Source: Pseudopyrenochaeta lycopersici (Eukaryota; Ascomycota; Dothideomycetes; Pleosporales; Pseudopyrenochaetaceae). Taken from it: a DNA stretch of 64,000 nucleotides. Made by a program: the position numbers and the translations under genes. The DNA lies in NCBI GenBank assembly GCA_003313425.1, contig NHZP01000011.1, positions 992,001 to 1,056,000 on the forward strand. Direction: 5' to 3'. Shown here one piece after another: positions 1-10,459 of this stretch (position 1 is its first letter; every line of letters begins with the position of its first letter). The notes beneath the pieces were generated by a model. The model was given only the letters and a program-made list of their open reading frames with translations, made no database searches and was not told the DNA's origin.

Positions 1-3000
1 TTCCACTCGTGATCTGGGCATTGAGACAGAGTTCACCCAAGGCATTTCTGCCGTTATGCAGTCGTGAGGGGAAGTTTGGGTCATGGCCATACTTGATCAA
101 GATGGCGGCAAAATCAAACTGCAAACATCGAGCTGCCTCATGGAGGCTGCCATCATTCTTTAGCGCATGCGGAGCCAGTGTTTGGATCGTTAATGTGACC
201 GACGCACTGCTAGCGTAGAACAGAGCAGAGCGGTTCCATTTGTCGCGCACAGAAGCGTCCGAACCCCGCTCCAATAGTGCTTGTATGATCTCATGCCGTC
301 CCTCCCGAGCGGCAAGAGCAATTGGTGCAATCTCCGACACTGGAGAAGCTCTAGTGACGGATGCACCGGCTTCCATAAGGGCCGCGATAACCGGGTCTGA
401 GATTCTCTTCTGTGCTTGGTTCAACGCCCACAGCAGCGCCGAGACAGTCTCTTCCCCGATTGACTGATCAAAAACATCTTGAGTCGATGTATCAGGGTTG
501 CAACCATGATCAAGCAAGAGCTTGACGAGAGTCTCACTTCGAGGATACTCTTGCATCGCCAATATGATTACAGGTGTCCGACGAACACTCATCTCCAGTT
601 CGTCGGACGTACACCCATGCTTCAAACATGACATTATTGCGGAGACCACTACCTGTTCAGAAACTCTGGAACTGAGTAAAGCAGGGATAATGATATTGAA
701 TGCTGGCTGGTGAAGCAGAAGTTTTTCGAAGGTGATGAAATTTTGCTGTTGTGCTGCAAATATAAAACATGCTCCGTCGGCTGTGTTAACATTCGCTTCA
801 TTCTCAAGTAGAAGGTCTATTAGAGGTTCAGTGTTGCATTCCTGTTGTGTATTTGCGAGGATAGATCGCAGAGCTGAGTCAATAGCAAGTTGATCCACTC
901 CACGACCAAGAAGTTCTTTCGCAATCTTGACCACGCTTTTATGTGTCTTCGCCGTTCCCAATATGCTATCGTTGGCGAATAGGGCCCGGAAGGCTTTCGT
1001 TACGCTAGATCTTGATGGTTGATGCTTCCCACTGAGAAGTAATTCAGTTAGCGAACTGCTTCCTGAAGCCACAGCAACGCTAAATGCCTCGCCATCATTG
1101 TGACTCACAGAAGCTCCCTTCCCCAATAGCAACTTGGTACTGGTGATATCTTTAGTGGAAACGGCGTGTCTGGTTTCAGCAGCAAGCGCTTGGTCGAGAG
1201 CTTCCTGGGTGACTCCCATCTTCAGGAGGGCATCAAGAATCGGCGCTTTCTTTTTTGGATCTTCGAGCGCAACAGTATACTCAAAAGCAGGGCTAAGTAG
1301 CTTAGTGCTAGCTGTGATGAAGCGTTTGACAATATCAATGTTGCTTGGACCACCATCGATGGCTAGTTGCAGGGCTTGAAGAGCCGATTTATCTTCAACG
1401 CCGGGGGATAGCAACAAGTCAATCAAGTCCAACGTCCTTGCATGTCTATTTCCATCAGAGTCAAATGCCGATGGAAGTGCTGATGAGGTCGACGACGACG
1501 TGGGTTTCGCATTGCAGAGCAGACGCACCACAGACATGTCCGCTTGCGCAACTGCTATCGAGAGCGCTTTGCCGGTGTCATAATTCACATCAGCACCACT
1601 TCGAACGAGTTCTGTCACCAAAACCCCATCTCTTGCGGCAGATGTCTCTGCAATCGCATCAACGAGGGCCTGGTCAACTTCTGGACCACGTGCACCATGC
1701 TCAAGCAATAGGCGTGAGGTTTCAAGTCGCTCTGATGGTAGATACCCAGTGCGTAAGAGCGGGAATACCTTCGACAGGTCCTCTGGAGTTGGACGAGCAT
1801 TTAGCAACAACCGGAGGCTCTTGACATCTTTCCTTGTGATCGCAAAGTGGAGCGGGCTATTTTGGTTGGAGCCAATCGGTGCTCCAGCGCTGATGAGAAG
1901 CTGAGTCATCGCAGTATCTCCTTCCTTTACTGCTTGTGAGAGCAATCGACTGAGTGGTGGACCTGTTGCACCCTTCTGTACCAGGACTTGGACAAGGTGG
2001 AACCTGTCTGCCTGTGGTGCATCTAATGGCAACACGGCCAGTGCAGCTGAAGCCTGTTGAGGCGAGATTGGAGTCTGCAGAATGGCATCGGCCAATGTCC
2101 AATTCGAATTTAGTATGGCAGCTCGAAGGCATTCTGCCTCATTGGTTGTAGTAGACACGTTGTAGCTGAGCATCATTTTAGCGCCAGCCGTATCATTATT
2201 CCTCACAGTACAGATGAGAAGGTCAGACAGCCCAATACTGTTGGGTGGCAAACCGCAGCAGAATAGAAGCTGAAGGAACTGAAGCGTTGCTTGAGGCGTT
2301 GGTAACCTCATAGTCGTGTCTAACAATCGCTGTAAGGTTGGCTGTGCCAATGGTATTGGTCCTGAACACAACGCAACAGCCAACTTGTATTCTTGTTTTC
2401 CGATTGCGAGGTTCAGTGCGCTTGATGAATCGAAGTTTGGATCGGCACCATAGGCTATCAAGATTGATATAATCGCATCAGACATTTGCTGAACTGCAGC
2501 AGGAAGGCAAGATGAGATGATTTCGGAACGGAGAGGCTTCGGAGCTCTCAGTAGCAGCCGAACAAAGTTCTGGTCATTCGATCGCACAGCGTTGGCAAGA
2601 GAATTTGGAAATTTGTTGAGGTCTGCCCCATGGCGTAAGAGTTCTTGAATGCATGCTTGGTCATTCGCATTAAGAGCGGCCTTTAGGCCTTCGTCCAAAG
2701 TAGTCTGATCGGCTCCAGAGCTGGCGAGTAAGTTGACAGAATCTGCCCTTCGTAGTGTGGCTGCTTGTTGAAGTACCGTGCTCCGACGACGCAAACTGAC
2801 GTTCGCCTGGTTGCCTATTTTCTTTTTCTTCTCTGGGGTTTCGATGATATTCACCTTTGCACCGAGGCTGATGAATGCTTGAATGATGCCGGGACCGGTT
2901 GTAGGACTGCGGATGACATCGGACAATGCTTGATCAAGCTCGTCCTGCGAAACTTGCCCCAATTCTTGTAATTTTCCTTTATCTTTCGAGCTTCTGAAGA

Positions 3001-3193
3001 TGGTTTTCAAAACACCTTTGCTCTCTGGGTTCTTGGCTCTTCGGTCTAGCAATATATTCCGGGCCTGTATATGGTCTTCCTCGCTGGCGGTTATGGCTGG
3101 CTGCGTTGGCGCGGGCAGACAAGGCTGGCGATTGTCGACCGATGTGACACCAGCATTGTGGATGAGCTCTTTCAAACTGACCCTTCTCTCCAT
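1..3193 (-). CDS. Large ankyrin-repeat protein, C-terminus beyond left edge
   Basis: One uninterrupted frame runs from an ATG at 3193 to the left edge, giving about 1,064 residues without a stop; an in-frame stop lies just upstream of the ATG. The first 100 or so residues are polar and lysine-rich. The rest is a long run of degenerate ankyrin repeats, seen as recurring units such as GSLHEAAR, LVRSGADVNYD and IIQALLERGSDASV. Many units lack the usual TPLH tetrapeptide, so the array is diverged. Ankyrin arrays bind other proteins; no catalytic domain is visible in the part seen, and the partner cannot be inferred. In fungi such arrays may stand alone or follow a NACHT or kinase-like domain, but the N-terminus here shows neither. 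The missing C-terminus could hold a further domain. Confidence is high for the family and low for any role. Confidence 0.85.
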   Translation of the reverse strand, partial: MERRVSLKELIHNAGVTSVDNRQPCLPAPTQPAITASEEDHIQARNILLDRRAKNPESKGVLKTIFRSSKDKGKLQELGQVSQDELDQALSDVIRSPTTGPGIIQAFISLGAKVNIIETPEKKKKIGNQANVSLRRRSTVLQQAATLRRADSVNLLASSGADQTTLDEGLKAALNANDQACIQELLRHGADLNKFPNSLANAVRSNDQNFVRLLLRAPKPLRSEIISSCLPAAVQQMSDAIISILIAYGADPNFDSSSALNLAIGKQEYKLAVALCSGPIPLAQPTLQRLLDTTMRLPTPQATLQFLQLLFCCGLPPNSIGLSDLLICTVRNNDTAGAKMMLSYNVSTTTNEAECLRAAILNSNWTLADAILQTPISPQQASAALAVLPLDAPQADRFHLVQVLVQKGATGPPLSRLLSQAVKEGDTAMTQLLISAGAPIGSNQNSPLHFAITRKDVKSLRLLLNARPTPEDLSKVFPLLRTGYLPSERLETSRLLLEHGARGPEVDQALVDAIAETSAARDGVLVTELVRSGADVNYDTGKALSIAVAQADMSVVRLLCNAKPTSSSTSSALPSAFDSDGNRHARTLDLIDLLLSPGVEDKSALQALQLAIDGGPSNIDIVKRFITASTKLLSPAFEYTVALEDPKKKAPILDALLKMGVTQEALDQALAAETRHAVSTKDITSTKLLLGKGASVSHNDGEAFSVAVASGSSSLTELLLSGKHQPSRSSVTKAFRALFANDSILGTAKTHKSVVKIAKELLGRGVDQLAIDSALRSILANTQQECNTEPLIDLLLENEANVNTADGACFIFAAQQQNFITFEKLLLHQPAFNIIIPALLSSRVSEQVVVSAIMSCLKHGCTSDELEMSVRRTPVIILAMQEYPRSETLVKLLLDHGCNPDTSTQDVFDQSIGEETVSALLWALNQAQKRISDPVIAALMEAGASVTRASPVSEIAPIALAAREGRHEIIQALLERGSDASVRDKWNRSALFYASSASVTLTIQTLAPHALKNDGSLHEAARCLQFDFAAILIKYGHDPNFPSRLHNGRNALGELCLNAQITSG

Positions 3194-3751
3194 GATGGCC
3201 TTCGTGACAGAGAAAGAGCATGTCTCTTGCAACAATTCGAGAATCGCCCGCAACGATATCGTGACTCGGGCCGTGGCGTAACGCGTGTAACTGGGGGCGG
3301 AGTTAAGGATACGGCAATGGCGCTAGCCGTATCCGGCCGAGCGGAATGCGGTCTGATGAACGCCATCCTCTGGGCCTTCGGATGGTACACAGCGCGATCC
3401 TCCGGCGTGTTCAATAAGCAAAAATATCTCGTACCGGGCCTCAATGGTCTCTGGTAGTTCTCCGCGTGCAGCCGTTCATAGGCCCTGCTATGGTACTCCG
3501 CATTTGCCCGGTTCAATTGCACGCAGAAACACCGTCTGTTCTCCGGAAACACCTCCCGAGGCGGTCAAATTAGAAACCATCACCCCGCCAGCATAATACG
3601 GAGACGTGGGAATTCGTTGTGGCCTCGGACTAATGCAAGCTATGGTCTGGTGCCTGAGGAATATTTCGTTCGCGTTTGAGACGCTGCTGTTAGTACTCGT
3701 GACGGACGAGGTGCGGCACAAGTGAACACCACAGGCACGGCAAAGTATCAT
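3172..3751 (-). other. Two open frames upstream of the ankyrin gene, possibly a small gene or lost exons
   Basis: A frame with a true ATG at 3751 runs to 3488 and begins with a C-x2-C-x4-C cluster (LCRACGVHLC), which could bind zinc. It overlaps a second open frame (3172-3564 or so) that contains RPHSARPDTA and runs into the start of the ankyrin gene. The two frames read sensibly next to each other but I found no GT-AG intron of normal length that joins them. They may be a small gene with an unrecognised intron, a decayed gene, or chance. I do not recognise either protein. Confidence 0.25.
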
Positions 3752-4685
3752 CGTCCCTCTGGATTCCTCACAAGCGATTAGGTGGCAGCTACAATCGTTT
3801 CAACATCGTGGTGCAAGAATTTGTTTGTTTCCCCGCGCTCCCGCCTGTAAGCACCGCCGCGTTTCATCGTTTGCAACAAGTTCTGCAGGAACCGTTTCAA
3901 CCTCAAGGCCCCACCTTGAAAGTCTTTCCGGAAAGAGATATCACTCAAATCCAGAACTCTTGCGCTATGAATTGATGCGCCGAACTTGTAGATTTGCATG
4001 ATGAGAATCTCGGTCTCTGGAGGCAGCCCCGGAAGCCTAAATCGCGAGCCTACGGTTGTTCCTCGCCAATATTACCATGGAGAAGTCGTTACCATGTCAC
4101 TCTACGCCACCTTTTTGCATCAAAGAGGGGACCTAAGCTTTCTTACGCTGTCGACAAGACGCGGGACGACGGCGTCTGTGCCATCCTGGCAAACGGCTGC
4201 CATCTTTTATCCTGGCAGCTGGCAGCACGTTTCAACCGCTCGACCTGCCTAGGAACGCAATGTCTTTACTCGAAACAGTCACTCTTGCCATCGAACAGAG
4301 GAACTACAGCCGCAAGTCTGCCACCCAATCTACCTCGACCCTTACGAAACATCCATCCTCCATCATGTAAGGGACACATCTTTTGTTTTGGAGTGAAATC
4401 CTTCTGGGTTGGGCCGCATGCAATCTATATCCATGCAAGACCGAAGCCACAATGGCTTCAAGGGAATTATTGAAAAGTACATATATGGTCTGGACTTCCT
4501 CATCAAAAGTTGTACTATAGGACGCACGAGCTCTCTACTATTACTTCCTTCCTTTTCAGTCTTTCTTACGTTCACTTCTCTGGGCTCTGGTAGCTCCTCG
4601 TTCGTTAAATACTTATTCTTTCGTACCATCGCTCTGGTCTTGCTGTTTCATCAAAGCTATTTTGTTCAATAAGAAGACAACCACG
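3194..4685. other. Intergenic region, divergent promoters
   Basis: Apart from the doubtful frames at 3172-3751, I see no gene here. The short frames in 3780-4670 lack family features. The region must hold the promoters of the ankyrin gene (leftward) and of the DUF3455 gene (rightward); a pyrimidine-rich stretch at about 4525-4660 precedes the latter. Confidence 0.5.
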
Positions 4686-5357
4686 ATGCATACTTCCCTT
4701 CTTTTCACAGCTATCGCGCTGCTCCCATTTGCTCTTGCAGCTCCTCAAGGGCCCCCGCGAGGCACTCCAATCCGCCTTCCACGACCGGTCAGAAGCCGTC
4801 AGAATGATACTGTCAATACCACAATTCCCGGAGCACCAACTTGTGATCTCTCCGGCGTTGCGCAACCAGCAAATGCCCTCACACCACCAGCTGCCGGTCT
4901 TTCACTCATTCTTGTCGCCCTTGGTGAGGGAACACAAAACTACACTTGTGGCGTAGATCTCACGGCCGCACCAACTGCAATTGGGGCCGTAGCTCAACTT
5001 TTCAACGCTTCATGCGCACTTTCGAACAACCCAAGCGCTGACACCGCATCCCTGGGATTTGTCGAAGAATCGTCCGCCATCGGCTCGCACTTCTTTTTTG
5101 ACAACACAACACCAGACTTTGACATCACTGGCCTCGGTGTGACACGTACTAAGAAGGTTGAAGAAGTTCTCGCTCCACAGCCCAGCGCAAATATCAAGTG
5201 GTTGAGGTTGGAGGCGCAGGCACAAAGCACGAGTGTAGTCAAGCAAATCTACCGTTTGAATACTGTTGGAGGCCTTGCACCCAGTAATTGCGAAGGGAGA
5301 GAGGTTGGGGAGGTGGTGACTGTACAATATGAGGCCCAGTATTGGCTCTATGCTTGA
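4686..5357 (+). CDS. Secreted DUF3455-family protein
   Basis: A single-exon gene of 223 residues. The start chosen is the ATG at 4686, which opens a textbook signal peptide (MHTSLLFTAIALLPFALA, then APQ); the frame is open slightly further upstream but without a better ATG. The mature part matches the DUF3455 pattern: PANALTPPAAGLSLILVALG followed by GTQNYTC, then a later segment with HFF and a conserved hydrophobic C-terminus (VVTVQYEAQYWLY). Four cysteines remain after the signal peptide, which could form two disulfides. Members of this family are secreted by many ascomycetes and bacteria and have no established biochemical role; I assign none. The family assignment is from memory of the motif and is fairly secure. 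Confidence 0.85.
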   Translation: MHTSLLFTAIALLPFALAAPQGPPRGTPIRLPRPVRSRQNDTVNTTIPGAPTCDLSGVAQPANALTPPAAGLSLILVALGEGTQNYTCGVDLTAAPTAIGAVAQLFNASCALSNNPSADTASLGFVEESSAIGSHFFFDNTTPDFDITGLGVTRTKKVEEVLAPQPSANIKWLRLEAQAQSTSVVKQIYRLNTVGGLAPSNCEGREVGEVVTVQYEAQYWLYA

Positions 5358-5596
5358 GCTGAGCGCTCGTCAAGGGTCTAATCCACCGAGCTGAATCGTC
5401 GTACGAGCAGTGACGTTTGATGAGGACGGGGGCTTGATTTTGTTATTTCATTCTTGTAGTATTTTTTGTGTTTCATAAGAGAATAAGTTGTTTATTACTA
5501 CCATGTATGTATACCGCTGCATCGATCATTAAAGGAACAGTCTATCACTGAATGAGATGGCCTTGGAAACCTTAACTAGGCTTTGCAGCCTCCTGC

Positions 5597-6604
5597 TCAC
5601 TTCCGATCTTCCACACCAACCATCTCACAGCTTACTTCCCAAAGCTTCTTTGCCTTCTCTTCATCGTAAGCATACGACGCATACCCCGGAAGGCCTAAAT
5701 CAGCAGGACTCCCAGTCGGTGCAGGTGCCGGCCCAGCAATCGCACAATCTTCAAGATACTTTCCACCTGTACCCTCTAGCTCCTTCCCTATTGCTGCCCA
5801 TACAGTCGTGGCAGCGCCTTGTTCTGTGCTCTTCCACGCTTTCTGGAACTCATCGTCGCCTTTCCACATTTCCTTCACAGCTTCGCTTAAATTTGCTTGC
5901 AGCCCAGACCAAATTCCGCCAGGCATAACAGACCAGGCATGTAGACGCTGGGAGGAGTATCTGCGCTCGATTTCATTGGCCATGTATACAGCTGCGAGTT
6001 TGGATTGGGCATAGGCGGCCACAGGGTCGTATTGGTCTACCCAATTGATATTTTCAAAGTTGATTTCTCCTTGGCGGTGGCCAACAGAGGAGAGAGCGAT
6101 AACCCGGGATGCAAAGTCGTCTGTTGCGGAGGCAAGAAGTACGGGCTTGAGAAGTTGGAACAAGAGGAAGTGGGCGAGGTGATTGGTGCCAAATTGGAGT
6201 TCGAAGCCATCAGCCGTCTTTCCCTCTGGAGTCATCATGATTCCGGCATTGGAAATGAAGATGTGAAGCCTGTCGGTCTTTGAAAGAAGTTCTTTCGCAC
6301 AAGTCCGCACGCTGTCAAGAGAATTCATATCCAACTCTAGTAGCTCGAGACTCCCGGGCTCTAGGTCGTCTTTCAAAGCCTCGGTGGCTTTTGCGATGTT
6401 GCGAACCGCCCCGAAGACACGCATACCGGTTGCTTTGAGAGCTCGAGCAGTCTCAATACCTATACCAGATGATGTGCCCGTGATCAGTGCGACTTTGCCA
6501 TCGAGCTTGCCAACGACATTGTTGTCTTTGACGATTTGGATGGCGGTTGGACGGGCGTCGCCAGGGCCTTGGGGATTCTTGTGAGATTCTGCGTAACGGG
6601 ACAT
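5597..6604 (-). CDS. Short-chain dehydrogenase/reductase, retinol-dehydrogenase-like
   Basis: A single-exon gene of 335 residues. It has the classical SDR Rossmann fold: the nucleotide-binding TGTSSGIG at residues 42-49, the structural NAG at 119-121, the serine pair near 172 and the catalytic YAQSK at 198-202. The long N-terminal extension before the fold and the substrate region after it resemble fungal relatives of WW-domain oxidoreductase and TIC32-like enzymes. The arginine after the second strand (GAVRN) suggests NADP(H) preference, which is inference. Substrate cannot be told from sequence. No signal peptide or membrane segment is present, so it is probably cytosolic. Confidence 0.88.
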   Translation of the reverse strand: MSRYAESHKNPQGPGDARPTAIQIVKDNNVVGKLDGKVALITGTSSGIGIETARALKATGMRVFGAVRNIAKATEALKDDLEPGSLELLELDMNSLDSVRTCAKELLSKTDRLHIFISNAGIMMTPEGKTADGFELQFGTNHLAHFLLFQLLKPVLLASATDDFASRVIALSSVGHRQGEINFENINWVDQYDPVAAYAQSKLAAVYMANEIERRYSSQRLHAWSVMPGGIWSGLQANLSEAVKEMWKGDDEFQKAWKSTEQGAATTVWAAIGKELEGTGGKYLEDCAIAGPAPAPTGSPADLGLPGYASYAYDEEKAKKLWEVSCEMVGVEDRK

Positions 6605-7372
6605 GTTGGGGAGTTATCCAGTCGATATGATCGGTCGTAGAGACAAAGGAGACTCTTGTAGATATATAATTGTATTATTGTAGTCGGAGAGGGCGATTTG
6701 CCTTCAGGAGTTGAGGATGTTGGTATGTTCGATATCTAGCAGCCTTTGTACATCTCTTTATACCTCCTTCGGCGTAAGGTCACATCTAAAGAGACTTTGC
6801 ACACAACCATATTCGTCCTAAATCCGCTTTCCAGGGCCGCAGGCTTGGTGAAGTCCCAAAAGAGGTGGGAATGAACGCATTCAACAAACAGACATCCCTC
6901 CTGCATGTTCGTGGAATTCCATCGGCCGTAAGAACTGAAGTGCCTTGACCGGTCAGGGATTTCACGCTGTTGTTGGGGTTAACATGTGCCAACGTCATCA
7001 TGGCTGAATCACCAATGCAGCATGGCCACGAAACAGGGCATGCTGTTCAAAGGCAAAGAGCGTTTCGATGAACAGGATCAAGGGCTGGATTTTCGTGGGC
7101 ATACAGATTAGTGGCACCAATTGTCTCTGCCGGAACGATGGATATCCGTATTCAGCGATTGCTCATGGGAAACTTGCGGAACTCCACCCCGACCGACATT
7201 GCGCGGCGCTAATCAGCCTTATCCCCGTTCCCTCAACCTGCTTCTTCGGCCTTGTCTTCTTGATGCACATATATGACGTGTTTGCCATGGCAATTTTCAC
7301 TTTGACAGCGCTTATAGGAAAGGGCAACTTCCATTATTAACCGTAAATCGCTTTCATAACACTTTCGGCAAC
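6605..7372. other. Intergenic region, no gene seen
   Basis: About 770 bp between the dehydrogenase start and the 3' end of the nuclease-lectin gene. Frames here are short and without family motifs. The part next to 6605 is presumably the dehydrogenase promoter. Confidence 0.5.
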
Positions 7373-8867
7373 CTAAGCCTTCCCAAACACGAACCCTAGC
7401 TGATCGACCTCATCTCCTGACCGACCCAGTGTCCCAACAATCCCCCAGCCCGATTCCACGACCCTCTCTACACATACACTAGTCTTAACACCTGAGCTGA
7501 TGCTCCTTGCCGAGCTCGTCCGCAATTGAGCGTAGAAGATCCTGGTCTTTCCGTCCTTCTCTCCTGAGCACAAGGTCGCGCCTACGAGCCTCTCTCCTGA
7601 ATTCAATGATAATGTTGTTGCTGTACCACCGGTTCCACCATGCGAAAGCGTTTGGCCCGAAGAGAGCGTCAGCGAAATAGCGTCCAGTCGACTAGCACCA
7701 CGCAGAGTGATCGAGGAGACCTGTCCACTGGCACTGGCCAAAGTACTTAGATCATTGAACCATGTACCAGACTCTCCACCAAATACTCCACCAGCCCTCA
7801 ACTGTGCATTCGAGCTCCACGAGAAATCAATGAGCACAGGATTGTGATCACTCAAAATGCCGCCATTCGTTTGCAGGAACATATTTCCTGCATACTGAAA
7901 TTTCGTAGCCTGCAAGGTAACAGCAGGAGATCCACGGTACCAGACTTTGTCCACGGTCTCACAGGTCGTGACCGTTGAGGGATTTGCGCAAATCAATGCG
8001 TCAGTGCCGGCAACTGGAGCTACACCGGAACGAACGAGTTGGACCCAAGCATCTGTCATTCCATTATCGGTGCTGAAGATGCTAGGATTATCGCCGGCAC
8101 GCGTGTAGCGCGTGTTCGAATCACCAAACACGATCACAGGGTTCCCAATTGAGTAAGTCTTGATGTAAGTTGAAACTTGTTTGAGATTGGAGGCGCGGGC
8201 TGCGAGATCGGCGGCCGTGGTTCTGTGATCAAGGTGAGTATGTGATGAGATTGGATTGGGAACTGCGTTTTCACAATGTTTGGTGGAGTAATGTGTTCAT
8301 GGGGGAGGGACTTACCCAGCATCAGCATGCAAGTTGTATGCGTCGATCCATGTATTCTCGCCAAACTTTACGCGCATGAAAGTGAAGCCCTTTGGGGTCA
8401 GACAGTCCGCACTACTATAATACGAAGCACTTGTTAGCCTTGAATTCCCACTATCCGTCCAGATACAGCATCACTTACTCGAATGTACTGCATGTGTCCC
8501 ACTTCACCCTCTGGAATCCCGTCCAGTCATAGTTACTCAAGGAATTCAAACCACTACCGAATGGAACACCGCCACTTGTCGCTGTTCTATATGGATGCTG
8601 ATCATTCGCATATAGTGTGGCATGGTAGTTGAAGTCTTCCTGCACATGAATGAGCGAGATATTGTATTGAGTGAACAGCTGGCCTATGCGCGCTGTATTA
8701 GAAGTTTTATCGCCAGGCACCGCATTGTCGTTAAGGATGTCTGGAAGACCCGCGACATTGAATGTTAGGGTATTAAAGGTGCCTGTTGTTTGAGCGAGAG
8801 AAGAGGGGATGAGAGAGAGGAGGGAGAAGAGGGATGGCAGCGAGTGATGCATTGTGAACGTCTTCAT
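7373..8867 (-). CDS. Secreted endonuclease/exonuclease/phosphatase-fold enzyme fused to a jacalin-like lectin
   Basis: Spliced model: exons 8867-8479, 8414-8316 and 8222-7373, 445 residues; all junctions keep frame. The ATG at 8867 gives a signal peptide ending near SSLAQ; an ATG at 8852 is an alternative. Residues of the metal-dependent EEP fold are visible in order: FNVAGLPD, the acidic HVQEDF, HADAG, the FGDSN catalytic pair and the terminal SDHNPV. This is the fold of sphingomyelinases, DNase I and inositol phosphatases. After about residue 290 comes a jacalin-like domain (LRGASRLDAISL, HGGTGG, FYAQLR, GRSGDEVDQLGF), which in other proteins binds sugars. The enzyme is therefore probably exported and held on a glycan surface. 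The substrate (phospholipid, nucleic acid or phosphoester) is not decided by sequence. An upstream AG acceptor choice at 8415 versus 8412 changes one residue only. Confidence 0.85.
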
Positions 8868-9306
8868 GATGTAATACACTGGCGTGCTACACAACTCAAA
8901 GCCATTGGGAACGAGTTCGCTGAGCTCTTATAGTATATTTCCACAATGGCCGCTATCCTCTTTACCCATGAATCACAAAGCTAATGAGTTTGGCTATACC
9001 CAGAGCGAATGGTGGAGGCGGGGAAGGACACGCGTAGTAATGTCCTGTTTGAATTTATTGCTACAGGCATTAATCGCGGGCAATGTACCATGTTGGAAAG
9101 AAGCAAGAGTTTCCAACGTCGATATGGGTTAGTGTGCCCGAGATTATAGCCACATTTACCAGGATAATTGGCACGTGCTTATGGAGCGACCCTCGGTCAG
9201 GGTGTTACTGTGATCAAATGGCAACATTGGAGAGGGGATCCTACGAATCGACTCCATGCTCCTTTAGCACGTGTGCTTCGTTCAAGGTTTCGATTGTTGT
9301 GGGCTT
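8868..9306. other. Intergenic region with promoter of the nuclease-lectin gene
   Basis: No gene is seen. A TATA-like run (TATAGTATA near 8930) lies about 65 bp upstream of the nuclease-lectin start on the minus strand. The remainder is unremarkable. Confidence 0.45.
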
Positions 9307-9936
9307 TCATAGCTTAGCGGAACCACCCATTTTAACCCACAACCCATCTACCTGCATCAACGGCGATCCTTCCTCATCTTTCATGATACCTCTCATTGTC
9401 ATTTTATGCCCCCTTTTCTCCAGTATCTCAACTTCAATGCCTACAAGGCCTGGGCATAGCACCGGCCTCAGGAATTTGACATCCAATTTTGCTGTAACAA
9501 ATCTTCCCTTTAGCACCTCTTGCGGAGGCCTGCCATCTGCCAACAACTGTTTCCACGATTCTTCCCCCAGCTTTGTGAACTCGACCCCATTTGTGAGCGT
9601 CTCGTTGGCGACCATGACATAGGCAAGTGCCTCATCCATCAGTGTTAAGATCGCTCCACCATGAGCGATCCCAGGGAAGCCATTCAGCCCGGGACCAAAT
9701 TTACAGAGGGACACCGATTTTGTCACGTTGTTGCCCGAAGTTGGCTTCTCGTACAGCTCAAGCCATTCTTGCACGCCGTTGTGCGCTCGCATAGTGTCGC
9801 GACAGAAAGCGTCTGTCTCTTCGCCTGGCTCAGCGCCTCGAGTGCGATCGTGAGTGACCCAATTTGGTGATGTAAGATATGGTATCGCCCATTGCAATGG
9901 GCCGAAGGTGTCGAGGTGTTCAGGTGTTGGGGTCAT
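9307..9936 (-). CDS. Hotdog-fold acyl-CoA thioesterase, likely peroxisomal
   Basis: A single-exon gene of 209 residues with an ATG at 9936. The central part has the 4HBT/PaaI-type signature: GIAHGGAILTLMDEA (about 90-103), where the HGG loop and the acidic residue of the helix belong to the active site, followed by strand residues TAKLDVKFLRPV. These enzymes hydrolyse acyl-CoA thioesters. The protein ends in SAKL, a good peroxisomal targeting signal type 1, so a role in peroxisomal fatty-acid handling is likely (inference). Fungal homologues of this length are common and often uncharacterised. No signal peptide or membrane helix. Confidence 0.85.
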   Translation of the reverse strand: MTPTPEHLDTFGPLQWAIPYLTSPNWVTHDRTRGAEPGEETDAFCRDTMRAHNGVQEWLELYEKPTSGNNVTKSVSLCKFGPGLNGFPGIAHGGAILTLMDEALAYVMVANETLTNGVEFTKLGEESWKQLLADGRPPQEVLKGRFVTAKLDVKFLRPVLCPGLVGIEVEILEKRGHKMTMRGIMKDEEGSPLMQVDGLWVKMGGSAKL

Positions 9937-10459
9937 GGTGTTTTGAGTGTACGAGCAGAAAGCGGCAACATGAAGGAGGAAAGGGGCAGAGTGTTAGCAA
10001 TTTCACATCTTGTATGACAACAGCAGAATTAGTATGCGATTAGATGCTGATGTGATCATATCCAAAGAAGGCAACTTCGGATCGCAAGTGCTGACTGATA
10101 AAGTGTGTAAAGACGTTCGGAATTCCAGGTCCAGATGAAATCGCTCGTAGCAAAGCAGGGTCTTGGTGAGTAATCCTGGTAAATCTAATACCTGAAATTG
10201 ACTGTGGAGCTATCATGCTTCGAGAGTCTTGAAAATTAATGCTGGTGCACTTGAGAGTCCTTTGCAAGAACGCTAAACGCTATCGTGGCTGTGTAGTATG
10301 CGCGGACCTTGACGCGTTTTAGCGCGATTTGGGTTTTCTCAAAAGCCAAGGGATGCCTAGACTTGGCTCATTCGTACATTAAAGTCGCTTCGTCGACCCC
10401 ATTGCAACTCTTACTTGTAAGCTATACAACAATACTCTCTAAGCTCGTCCTCAGCATCT
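9937..10459. other. Intergenic region, divergent promoters
   Basis: About 520 bp between two genes transcribed away from each other. I see no gene and no clear element. Confidence 0.5.

Noticed and set aside
1345..1824. A 159-codon plus-strand frame inside the ankyrin gene
   Set aside because: It is the opposite-strand shadow of the ankyrin coding sequence, which is open over its whole length.
3994..4473. A 159-codon frame on the plus strand
   Set aside because: Composition is promoter-like, there is no recognisable domain, and a competing frame overlaps it. Treated as chance.
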